This document shows positions 18,280 through 26,266 of a stretch of 64,000 nt of DNA, piece after piece. Each line of letters opens with the position of its first letter. Position 1 is the stretch's first letter. The notes below the pieces were generated by a model, which worked only from the letters and a program-made list of their open reading frames with translations, did not search any database and was not told the origin of the DNA. The DNA is from Geothermovivens sp964644845. Its GTDB lineage: Bacteria > Zhuqueibacterota > Zhuqueibacteria > Oleimicrobiales > Geothermoviventaceae. The translations under genes were made by a program, and so were the position numbers. The stretch spans positions 124,001 to 188,000 of the forward strand of contig CAZXXS010000097.1 of assembly GCA_964644845.1 (NCBI GenBank), given 5' to 3'.

Positions 18280-18341
18280 CAAAAAAACCGAATGACTCAG
18301 GTTTCCCTCCCGTCGGACGGAATCACCTTAAGACATTCGGT
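18280..18341 (-). promoter_or_regulatory. Attenuator-like hairpin in the porV leader (possible riboswitch expression platform)
   Basis: Read leftward, ACCGAATG (18341-18334) pairs with CATTCGGT (18294-18287) around a structured 39-base loop, and seven T residues follow (18286-18280). That is the shape of a Rho-independent terminator, yet it lies between the promoter and the ATG of porV, 54 bases before the start. No known riboswitch consensus (SAM, TPP, FMN, cobalamin, c-di-GMP, fluoride, glycine) could be recognised in the upstream leader by eye. Confidence 0.55.
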
Positions 18342-18525
18342 CCACTCATCCAGAAGGACGCAGTCCGCCTCCAGGTGACTGGAAATACCATGACCCACCG
18401 AAACCGGGTACAGATTTGCTTGTGTGTCACTTCAGGGTAATGGTACTTCCGAAGGAAACCGTTAGCGAACTTTCGATGAATCGCCCTCCTGGTTTAGGTC
18501 ACTGCCTTCTGCGAAACGCGCGGCC

Positions 18526-18554
18526 AATTTAGCAAAGCGCTCTGAATTTGTCAA
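18526..18554 (-). promoter_or_regulatory. Sigma70-type promoter for porV
   Basis: On the minus strand TTGACA (18554-18549) and TAAATT (18531-18526) are separated by exactly 17 bases, predicting a start near 18519 and a leader of about 290 bases to the porV ATG. The -35 box is perfect and the -10 box matches at four of six positions. Confidence 0.65.
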
Positions 18555-19443
18555 GTCTTTTCAGGGACTTCCACTTTGATTATCGGCCGACCGCTTGCGC
18601 TCTTTAAACATTTGCGGCGCGGGTCGGTTCCCGGGTTTTCTCACACCGTAGCGTGTGTACACGCACTCAAGTGAGTGCGAGCACACCGACTGCCACCACC
18701 GCGGGGCGTCCACAACCTGTAAGACGACCCTTGCAAACCTCGCGGTGTTCCCCTGAGCTGGACGGGCTTTTCACTCGTTGACGGCCCGAGAGCTTTGAGC
18801 GGTACCAAAGCCGTAGACTCGCTCGAGCAAAAAGCGCGGTGTGACGCCGCGACTGCGTCCGTGAACTGAATTCTCGAACAGCGCAGGAACACACCCGTTA
18901 AAGCGGGCGAAGCTTTTCAGGTAGCCGACGGCGCTCTGACGCGACAAGGCGGATCGAAGAGTGGAGACCGGCGCTGAGGCAGAGGTGCTGAACTCTTTAC
19001 TCGCTGTTCTGTTGTCGCAGCCAGTGGGTTACGGCCGGGGAGAGGCTGTTCCCGGGAGAAGCCGACCTTGTTTTTGCTCACCACCTTTTGTACTTTCGGA
19101 TGCGTCAGCTTCGGGGAGGGGCAGTGCAGGACCCCGCGGTGGCGTGCGGAAGGTCGTTTCGGGGCCGTGGGGACGTCCGGGGCGAGGTGGGCTCCCACAT
19201 TCGATTTGGTCTTCTGAACCTCCGCCGGGGGGACGCGAGGGCAGGGGGGCGGCATTCGGGCACAGGCGACTGGAAAGCCGCACGCGAACCGGCCCTCGAG
19301 ACGGCGTTCGCGGGGGCGGAAGACTGGCGAACACGGACAGCTGGATTCGTAGGGACGGGGGGCAACAGGCGAGAGAAGAAACCCCGCAATTTCGAGCGGA
19401 TTTAGCACACAGTAATTTTGACAGGACAACGGGACAACCCAAA
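18555..19443. other. Divergent intergenic region between porV and pepF
   Basis: No gene recognised in about 890 bases. It contains a perfect 8-bp inverted repeat with a 2-base loop at 18662-18679 (CGCACTCA / TGAGTGCG) flanked by other GTGTG/CACAC pairs at 18640-18655. The frame of the rightward peptidase stays open upstream to 18961, but the translated extension is low-complexity and unlike the family. Confidence 0.5.
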
Positions 19444-21303
19444 ATGCACGACTTGGCACCATGGAGACTGCTGCTTGCGGATCGAGAAACGACGTCGACC
19501 AGGCTGAACGAGCTGCCAGCACGTGAGCAAATCGATCCCAAATACAGGTGGCGGCTTGAAGACATTTACCCTTCTGATGATGATTGGGAGACCGACTACC
19601 GGCGCGTTGAACAAGGCCTGGAAGCCATCGGCGAGTTCAAGGGGCGGACAGGGGAATCGGCCGAGGCCCTTCTGAAGGTGCTGAAGCTGCGCGACGAACT
19701 CGAAGAGCGTTTTGAACGGGTGTTTGTCTACGCGGCCATGCGTAGTGACGAAGACACGACGAACGAGCACTACCAGGCTTTGCGAGACCGCGCCGCCAGT
19801 CTCGCAGCACGTGTCCAGGAGGCAACCGCCTTCGTGAGCACTGAGATCCTGGACATTCCGGAGGAAAAACTCTGGCAGTGGGTGGAAGAAAACGAGGACC
19901 TGCGGGTTTACCGGCACTTTCTGGAGGATTTGCTCCGCACGCGGGAGCACGTTTTGCCCCGCGAGCAGGAAGAACTGCTTGCCCGCACGTCGGAAGTGGC
20001 ACGGGCCCCGCACGACATTTTTAACATGTTCAACAATGCAGACATCCGTTTCTCCAAGATCCTCGACGAGCGGGGGAATGAGATCGAGGTTACAAAAGGC
20101 CGTTACGCACTGCTTCAAGAATCGCCGGACCGCCGTGTGCGCCGCGACGCTTTTCGAGCGCTTTACGGCGAGTACAGCAAATGGCCGAACACGCTGGCTT
20201 CAATGCTGAACGGCAGCGTCAAGAAGGATGTGTTCTACGCGCGGACTCGACGGTACCCGTCGGCGCTGCGGATGGCTCTTGATGCCGACAACGTGCCGGA
20301 CGAAGTCTACAGCAACTTGATTGACGCTGTTCACGCCGGGCTGGAACCGTTGCACCGGGCGATTTCTTTGCGAAAAAGCGCGTTGAAGGTTGAGGCGGTT
20401 CACCCCTACGATCTGTACGTTCCCCTCGTGCCCAGCTTGAAGTGGGAAGTGCCGTACGAAGAAGCCCGTGAGTTGGTGCTGGGTGCGTTGAGTATCTTAG
20501 GTGAAGAATACGGCGAACAGCTCAAACGCGCTTTTCGGGAAGGTTGGATCGACGTGTTTGAAAATCGCGGAAAGCGCACCGGTGCTTACTCCTGGGGAGC
20601 TTACGGTGTGCATCCCTACATCCTGCTGAACTACAACGGGCGCCTGGACGATGTGTTCACGCTGGCCCACGAATTGGGACACGCCATGCATTCCCATTTC
20701 ACCTGGAGCACTCAGCCTTACATCTACGGTGATTACAGCATCTTCGTCGCTGAGGTCGCCTCGACGGTCAACGAGGCGCTGTTGACCCACTACTTGCTTG
20801 GGCGCACGGAAGAGCCCCAGAGGCGGCTGTACCTGCTGAACCACTGGGTGGATCAGATTCGGGGCACGGTGTACACCCAGGTGCTTTTCGCCGAGTTCGA
20901 AAAAGCCACACACGAGATGGTAGAACGTGGGCAACCGCTTACCGCGAATGTGCTGAACAAACTTGCCAGTAATTTGTACCGCACTTACCTCGGTCCCGAT
21001 TTCACGCTCGACTCTCCCTACGAAATCAACTGGGCACGAATCCCGCATTTTTACACCGCTTTCTACGTTTACAAGTACGCCACCGGCTACTCGGCCGCAA
21101 CGGCCATTTCCCAGAAAATTCTGTCAGGAGAGGCGGGCGCAGTGGAGCGTTACCTGGATTTCCTGCGTAGCGGCAGTTCGGATTACCCGCTTAACCTGCT
21201 GCGCAAAGCTGGGGTCGACATGCGGTCGCCTGAACCCGTACGAAGCGTGACTGGACTGTTGGCCCGACTGGTTTCGGAAATGGAAGGGCTGATCGGAAGC
21301 TGA
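19444..21303 (+). CDS. pepF: Oligoendopeptidase F (M3B metallopeptidase)
   Basis: A 619-residue M3-family zinc oligopeptidase, near the usual 600 residues. The zinc site HELGHAMHS has His409, Glu410 and His413, and the third ligand region is FVAEVASTVNEALL. The N-terminal helical lobe opens with KYRWRLEDIYPSDDDWE, the usual entry into the family. It should be a cytoplasmic enzyme degrading short peptides. The start is uncertain: ATG 19444 has only a weak GGGACA-like site upstream, and an extended N-terminus in the same frame is open to 18961. The residues before KYRWRLED are a little longer than usual, but an internal start is not obvious. No operon partner is evident; the next gene starts 147 bases later. 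Confidence 0.93.
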   Translation: MHDLAPWRLLLADRETTSTRLNELPAREQIDPKYRWRLEDIYPSDDDWETDYRRVEQGLEAIGEFKGRTGESAEALLKVLKLRDELEERFERVFVYAAMRSDEDTTNEHYQALRDRAASLAARVQEATAFVSTEILDIPEEKLWQWVEENEDLRVYRHFLEDLLRTREHVLPREQEELLARTSEVARAPHDIFNMFNNADIRFSKILDERGNEIEVTKGRYALLQESPDRRVRRDAFRALYGEYSKWPNTLASMLNGSVKKDVFYARTRRYPSALRMALDADNVPDEVYSNLIDAVHAGLEPLHRAISLRKSALKVEAVHPYDLYVPLVPSLKWEVPYEEARELVLGALSILGEEYGEQLKRAFREGWIDVFENRGKRTGAYSWGAYGVHPYILLNYNGRLDDVFTLAHELGHAMHSHFTWSTQPYIYGDYSIFVAEVASTVNEALLTHYLLGRTEEPQRRLYLLNHWVDQIRGTVYTQVLFAEFEKATHEMVERGQPLTANVLNKLASNLYRTYLGPDFTLDSPYEINWARIPHFYTAFYVYKYATGYSAATAISQKILSGEAGAVERYLDFLRSGSSDYPLNLLRKAGVDMRSPEPVRSVTGLLARLVSEMEGLIGS

Positions 21304-21450
21304 CGGCCCGCTTCACGTCACCCGACGTGGACTTGGGTTCTGCGGTAACGGTCTTGATTGAATAGCGGTACGGTTCGGGTAAAAGAGGAGCCAAACCGCA
21401 AGTCCGTTCACGAGGAAAGCTCAGACCCCCGTCTGCCACGGATTGTTGCC

Positions 21451-23652
21451 ATGAAACCGATCTACCTGGACTACAACGCCACGACGCCCATTGATCCGCG
21501 CGTGGCCGACGCGATGCTGCCTTTCTTGCGCGAACACTTTGGCAATCCTTCCAGTTCGCACTGGTACGGTGTTCAGACGAAGAAGGCGGTGGAAAAAGCG
21601 CGGCGGCAACTTGCAGAACTTTTGGGGTGTGCCACTGACGAAATCGTTTTCACCTCTGGGGGGTCGGAGTCGAACAACACGGCGATCAAAGGTGTTGCGT
21701 GGGCTCGACGCAACCAGGGACGGCACATCATCACAACGGCAATTGAGCATCCCGCTGTCCTGGAGGTGTGCCGCTACCTCGAAAAACGAGGTTACCGGCT
21801 TACAGTTTTGCCCGTGGACGACACCGGACTGGTGGACCTCGATGCTTTGAAGGAGGTCATCGATCGCGAAACCATCCTGGTGTCGGTGATGCATGCCAAC
21901 AACGAAGTGGGCACGGTTCAACCCATTCGAGAAATCGCGGAAATCGTGCACGCCTACGGTGCCTTGCTGCACGTGGACGCAGCCCAGTCTGTGGGGAAGA
22001 TCCGCGTGCGGGTGGACGAGCTCGGTGTGGATTTGCTCTCCGTGGCGGGACACAAGTTCTACGCCCCAAAGGGGGTGGGTGCGTTGTTCCTCCGCCGGGG
22101 TGTTGAGCTTGAGAAACTCATTCACGGTGCAAGTCACGAAATGAACCGCAGGGCTGGCACGGAGAACGTGCTCGAAATTGTCGGCCTCGGGAAGGCAGCC
22201 GAGCTTGTTGCGGAGGAACTGGAAAGTGAAGCGCCGCGACTGAAGCGCCTGCGTGACAGGCTGTGGCAAAGTTTGAGAGCCGAACTGGACGACATTCGCC
22301 TTAATGGCCACCCACAGGACCGTTTACCCAACACTTTGAGCATCAGTTTCCGGGGACTCGAAGCCAACACGATTTTGTCGGAACTGGAGACGGTAGCGGC
22401 CTCGGCAGGGGCGGCTTGCCACGCCGAGGAGGTGAGCGTTTCCCACGTTCTGGAGGCGATGCGGGTTCCAATTGAGTACGCGATGGGCACAATTCGCTTT
22501 TCCGTTGGGCGGATGACCACGGAAGACGAAGTGGATCGTGCTGCGCAGGCTGTGGTGGAGACAGTGAAGAGGTTGCAGCCCCGCGAAAATCGCGTTTTCG
22601 TGGCCGTGGGCGCACCGGACGTGAAACTGACGCATTTCACGCACGGTCTCGGTTGCGCCTGCAAGTTACGGCCCCAGGTGCTGGAAGAGGTGCTGGCGCG
22701 GATGCCCACGACCACCGATCCACGGGTCCTGGTCGGTGTCGAAACAGCGGATGACGCAGCGGTGTACAAGCTTGACGAGCACACCGCACTGGTTCAGACG
22801 GTGGATTTCTTCACGCCAGTGGTGGACGATCCCTACCAGTTCGGAGCCATTGCGGCCGCAAACTCCTTGAGCGATATTTACGCCATGGGTGGCAGACCTT
22901 TGTTCGCACTCAACGTTGTGGGGTTTCCTTCAAATCGTTTGCCCACGGCAGTACTCGAGAGGATTCTCGAAGGAGCCCGCGAGAAGGCTGCTGAAGCGGG
23001 TGTAGCCATCATCGGTGGGCACACAGTGGACGACTCTGAACCGAAGTTTGGTCTGGCGGTGACCGGGGTTGTGGCCCCTGACCGCATCCTAACGAACCGT
23101 GGGGCCCGGGTGGGCGACGCGTTGGTGCTCACGAAGAAAATTGGTACGGGCATTCTGGCCACAGCGCTGAAGCGAGGCATGCTCGAACCCCAGCTGGTCG
23201 AGGTGCTTGTGGTGACGATGGCTACTTTGAACCGCGCTGCGGCGGATGTGGCACGAAGCTTTGAAATCCACGCGTGTACGGATGTGACCGGGTTTGGCTT
23301 GCTTGGTCATTTGCTCGAGATGACACGGGCATCCGGAGTGAATGCGAAAGTGACGGCTGTCAGCGTTCCCCTGTTGCCTGGGGTACAGCAGCTGGCGGCG
23401 GCGGGCGTTGTTCCCGGAGGCTCCAAGGCCAATCGTGAGTACGTTGCGCCGTGGGTACAGTTCGGCACCGGCGTGGGAGAGGTGCTGGAAACGCTCCTCT
23501 GCGATGCCCAGACGTCCGGTGGACTTCTCTTCGCTTTGCCGAAAGATCAGGCTGAGGATTTTGTCAAGGCGTTGCAGTCTGAAGGTGTGGCGGGTGCCGC
23601 CCGAATTGGGGAAGTGGTGGCAGAGGGACCGGGCAGGCTGCACGTGGTTTGA
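21451..23652 (+). CDS. selD: Cysteine desulfurase-selenide,water dikinase fusion (NifS-SelD)
   Basis: A 733-residue fusion of two complete enzymes. Residues 1 to about 385 are a NifS/IscS-type PLP enzyme: AHVDAAQSVGK-like region, GHKF with the PLP lysine at 202, and SAGAACHAEE with catalytic Cys323. From about residue 388 a full SelD follows: HGLGCACKLRP with Cys402 and Lys405 at the catalytic positions, the GVETADDAAVY metal site, IIGGHTVDD and CDAQTSGGLLFALP. The first enzyme can release selenium from selenocysteine (or sulfur from cysteine) and the second makes selenophosphate, so the fusion could channel selenide. Cys402 is cysteine, not an in-frame UGA. ATG 21451 fits the family start though its Shine-Dalgarno is weak. 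No selA, selB, selC or SelU gene is in the window, so the use of selenophosphate is unknown. Confidence 0.92.
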   Translation: MKPIYLDYNATTPIDPRVADAMLPFLREHFGNPSSSHWYGVQTKKAVEKARRQLAELLGCATDEIVFTSGGSESNNTAIKGVAWARRNQGRHIITTAIEHPAVLEVCRYLEKRGYRLTVLPVDDTGLVDLDALKEVIDRETILVSVMHANNEVGTVQPIREIAEIVHAYGALLHVDAAQSVGKIRVRVDELGVDLLSVAGHKFYAPKGVGALFLRRGVELEKLIHGASHEMNRRAGTENVLEIVGLGKAAELVAEELESEAPRLKRLRDRLWQSLRAELDDIRLNGHPQDRLPNTLSISFRGLEANTILSELETVAASAGAACHAEEVSVSHVLEAMRVPIEYAMGTIRFSVGRMTTEDEVDRAAQAVVETVKRLQPRENRVFVAVGAPDVKLTHFTHGLGCACKLRPQVLEEVLARMPTTTDPRVLVGVETADDAAVYKLDEHTALVQTVDFFTPVVDDPYQFGAIAAANSLSDIYAMGGRPLFALNVVGFPSNRLPTAVLERILEGAREKAAEAGVAIIGGHTVDDSEPKFGLAVTGVVAPDRILTNRGARVGDALVLTKKIGTGILATALKRGMLEPQLVEVLVVTMATLNRAAADVARSFEIHACTDVTGFGLLGHLLEMTRASGVNAKVTAVSVPLLPGVQQLAAAGVVPGGSKANREYVAPWVQFGTGVGEVLETLLCDAQTSGGLLFALPKDQAEDFVKALQSEGVAGAARIGEVVAEGPGRLHVV

Positions 23653-23829
23653 GGAAGCCGGAGAGACTGACGGTGGAACAGCAGAAAGCAACCGTGGTTG
23701 TGTAGGTTTGGCGCTTCGCTTGAGCTGAGCGGTGTTGCTTCGCGGTGTGTCGTGCTGTCAGACTGACAGACCGCTTGGCTGCCCGAAATGAGGCATCGAC
23801 CGCAGTGCATTCCAGCGCGAGGTTCGGTG

Positions 23830-25200
23830 ATGGCCGAGAAACCAGAAGAAAACGCGACGTCCAGGGAGGTAGTGTACCCGTGGCAGCAGAAAGCCACCGC
23901 TTTCGCCCTCAGCTGGATTGCGCTTGCCTCGGGACTGCCTTTTCTCTGGTTTTCGTCCTGGTTTGGGCCAGGGGATTTCGAGTTCTCGAGTGCGATGCTG
24001 TACCACAGTGTGATGGTGCCGCTCCTCGTGCTTTTCTACCTGCTTGTAAGTTCGAGCTTGCGGCTGCCTCTCTGCGCCACACGCTGGTTCCCGGGAGGAG
24101 CAATTCTCTCGGTACTGTTCGCCGGTTTGGGAGCTCTGGTCGGACGTCACACGGGCTTTTCACTTTTTGCGGTGTTGCGGATCGCGGGGATGATCGGAGC
24201 GGATGTGCTTGGAGTTGCCGTGGCTGTTTCACTGGTACGGCTTGGGCGGAGGAGGGGTAGCGCCTTGGGAAGCGAGCGAACGGCTTTTTTGCTTCTTCTT
24301 ACCTCGGTTCTCGGCGTACTGCTGGCTGCTCCTTTAGGGCATCTCGCGGGCTGGTCGCTGGATTTTGGGCTGATTTCTTTTCCTGGGGCGCCAAAATGGC
24401 TGAGGGCTGTGGGATTGCAGCCCGAGGCCCTGGAGGATGCGTTAATCGCTTCCCATTCGCATCTCATCGTGGCGGCGTTGTTGTGTGGCCTGACGGCTCT
24501 TGCGGCCGTGCTGTTTGCTTCCACGCGGGAGGCGCACTGGCGCTCACGGGTGCGTGTTCTCGGATTCTGGCTGGCCGGGCTGGCGCTTGTCGCCGCAGCG
24601 GCTCTGTACCTGGTGTCTGCCGCAACGGGCTGGGAACCGCCGGCGCTGTTCGCTTCGCCGCCGAACGGAATGCCTCTTGATGACGTTCTGTTGACGCTAA
24701 TGTGGATGGGTTTCCTGGCTGTGGCCCTCGGAATGGCGAATGGTCTGTGGGACGCAGGTAAACAGTGGGTCAAAATTCGCACGTCACTGCGTTGGAACCT
24801 GGTGTTTGGTTTCCTGGGGGCGGTCGTGGTCGGTGTCTACATCGAATTCCGCGAAGTGTACTACGGCAGTGGGGAGTTGCCAGCGCCCGGCGCTCTCAAG
24901 GATCAAGTGTTTGTCCGGGCGCACATGCTGTACCCGTTTCTGCTGTTGCCGACCGCGATGGCTTTTCTTCTTGCTTTCGTTGCGAACAGAAGGTATTTTC
25001 GCCACGAAACGGCGGCACTCTCCCGCGTTGCGCAGTTGGTGTTGGCCGGGATGACGCTTGGGCTTGCAGGCGAACTCCTTTGGTTCTGCGGTTGGGGCAA
25101 AGGTGTGTTTGTGGCCGGGACCGCTGTTCTGGTGTTGACGTTTGTGGCGGCTGCTTGGATTTTCGCGAGACGGTGTTGGGTCTTGGTTCGAGGGCTCTGA
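23830..25200 (+). CDS. Polytopic membrane protein with conserved-looking histidines, function unknown
   Basis: A 456-residue protein with about twelve hydrophobic segments. Several helices carry histidines in settings like those of heme- or copper-binding membrane proteins: AMLYHSVMVPLL, APLGHLAGW, ASHSHLIVAAL and VRAHMLYPFLLL. This recalls subunit I of heme-copper oxidases and nitric oxide reductases, but the canonical His-His copper pair and the overall length pattern are not clearly present, so I do not assign that function. ATG 23830 follows GAGG (23819-23822) by 7 bases; the frame is open to 23788. It stands alone, with the selD fusion 177 bases upstream and a 1-kb gap downstream. Alternatives are a transporter or an electron-transfer subunit. 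Confidence 0.7.
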   Translation: MAEKPEENATSREVVYPWQQKATAFALSWIALASGLPFLWFSSWFGPGDFEFSSAMLYHSVMVPLLVLFYLLVSSSLRLPLCATRWFPGGAILSVLFAGLGALVGRHTGFSLFAVLRIAGMIGADVLGVAVAVSLVRLGRRRGSALGSERTAFLLLLTSVLGVLLAAPLGHLAGWSLDFGLISFPGAPKWLRAVGLQPEALEDALIASHSHLIVAALLCGLTALAAVLFASTREAHWRSRVRVLGFWLAGLALVAAAALYLVSAATGWEPPALFASPPNGMPLDDVLLTLMWMGFLAVALGMANGLWDAGKQWVKIRTSLRWNLVFGFLGAVVVGVYIEFREVYYGSGELPAPGALKDQVFVRAHMLYPFLLLPTAMAFLLAFVANRRYFRHETAALSRVAQLVLAGMTLGLAGELLWFCGWGKGVFVAGTAVLVLTFVAAAWIFARRCWVLVRGL

Positions 25201-26266
25201 ATGGCGACCGCGAAGGGCGCACTTGCACGGCAACTGTCAAGAGGTCGTGGGCTCTACCAGGTCCTCAGGACGAACCCGAACGGGTGCAGAAAACTGGCTG
25301 CTTGAGCCCGTTTCGAGGGGCGTGGCCTTTTGGTGAAGTGGATTTGAGTTGGGTGCGTGGGGTTTGCCACTTTGGTCTGGACCAGAGCCTTGAGGCTGTG
25401 GAGTCGGAGAGCCCTCTGCAGGTTGAGCCGACGGCCAGCGCCCAGAGCCGGGAACAAGAGCGTGTCACTTCCGTGCCAGGGTCTGCACCTAAATGAGTTG
25501 AACGAGTTACGAGGAAATGTGTGAGGCTGTGAACTGAGGTCCCAATCTGAGGTGGGTCTGGAATCTTACTGGTGGTGAGCAGGTAACGCTGCCTTCCCCT
25601 GGGCTGGTCGAGTGCGAACCTGACCGGAAATCTCTCCTTCCGCTGATCTGATCATCGACGCCACTTCGTGTTCCCTGCTCGAGGTGTTCTCCAGCCTCAA
25701 GAAATCACTTGCAACATGGCAATGTGCAGTTCGTACGACCGGAATGGCCGGAATTCTCCTGTCCTACCACCTGTCAGTTGGAGGTGGGCTAGCCGTGGCG
25801 CGGTCTTAGAAGGACTGGCGAGGCCGGTGCAAAGGATCCAGGAATTCCCTGAGGTGGCCGGTGTGACTTGGTCTCTGGGGGAGCCTTTTCAGGAACCGGG
25901 AGAGGAACGGTTTGTGATTCTGGCAGGGCTTGGGGCTTTTGGGGCCGGAGCAGTGTTCCCCCCGCTCAAGTGTACCTCTTGGCCTTCCTTCGTGAAGATG
26001 CGTGAGGGAATGCCCTGATTAAGGAGGATCGGTCCGATTTGGCAACAGGCCTGATGCAGGCTAAGTGAACAAACGGAGGGTGACGGGACGCAATCAAGTG
26101 TGAGTGAGAGGAGGTGAGGTGAATTCGGGCTCTGCACCTGAGGGGGCGTGAGCGTACATCCTGTCGGTTTGTTCGACAGGGCTACTCCTGTGGCTGCCGA
26201 GGAAGGAGAGGGAACCGCACGGGTTTACGAGAAGGTGTTCAACAAACTTTCTAACGGGAGGTACGA
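25201..26266. other. Long intergenic gap, no gene recognised
   Basis: About 1.07 kb. Open frames such as 25668-26018 show no domain, signal or ribosome binding site. The end of the gap carries ACGGGAGGTACGA directly before the next ATG. No promoter pair with good spacing could be read with confidence. Confidence 0.5.

Noticed and set aside
22651..22665. A selenocysteine codon at the SelD active site
   Set aside because: The codon is TGC (Cys402), not TGA, so no recoding is needed.
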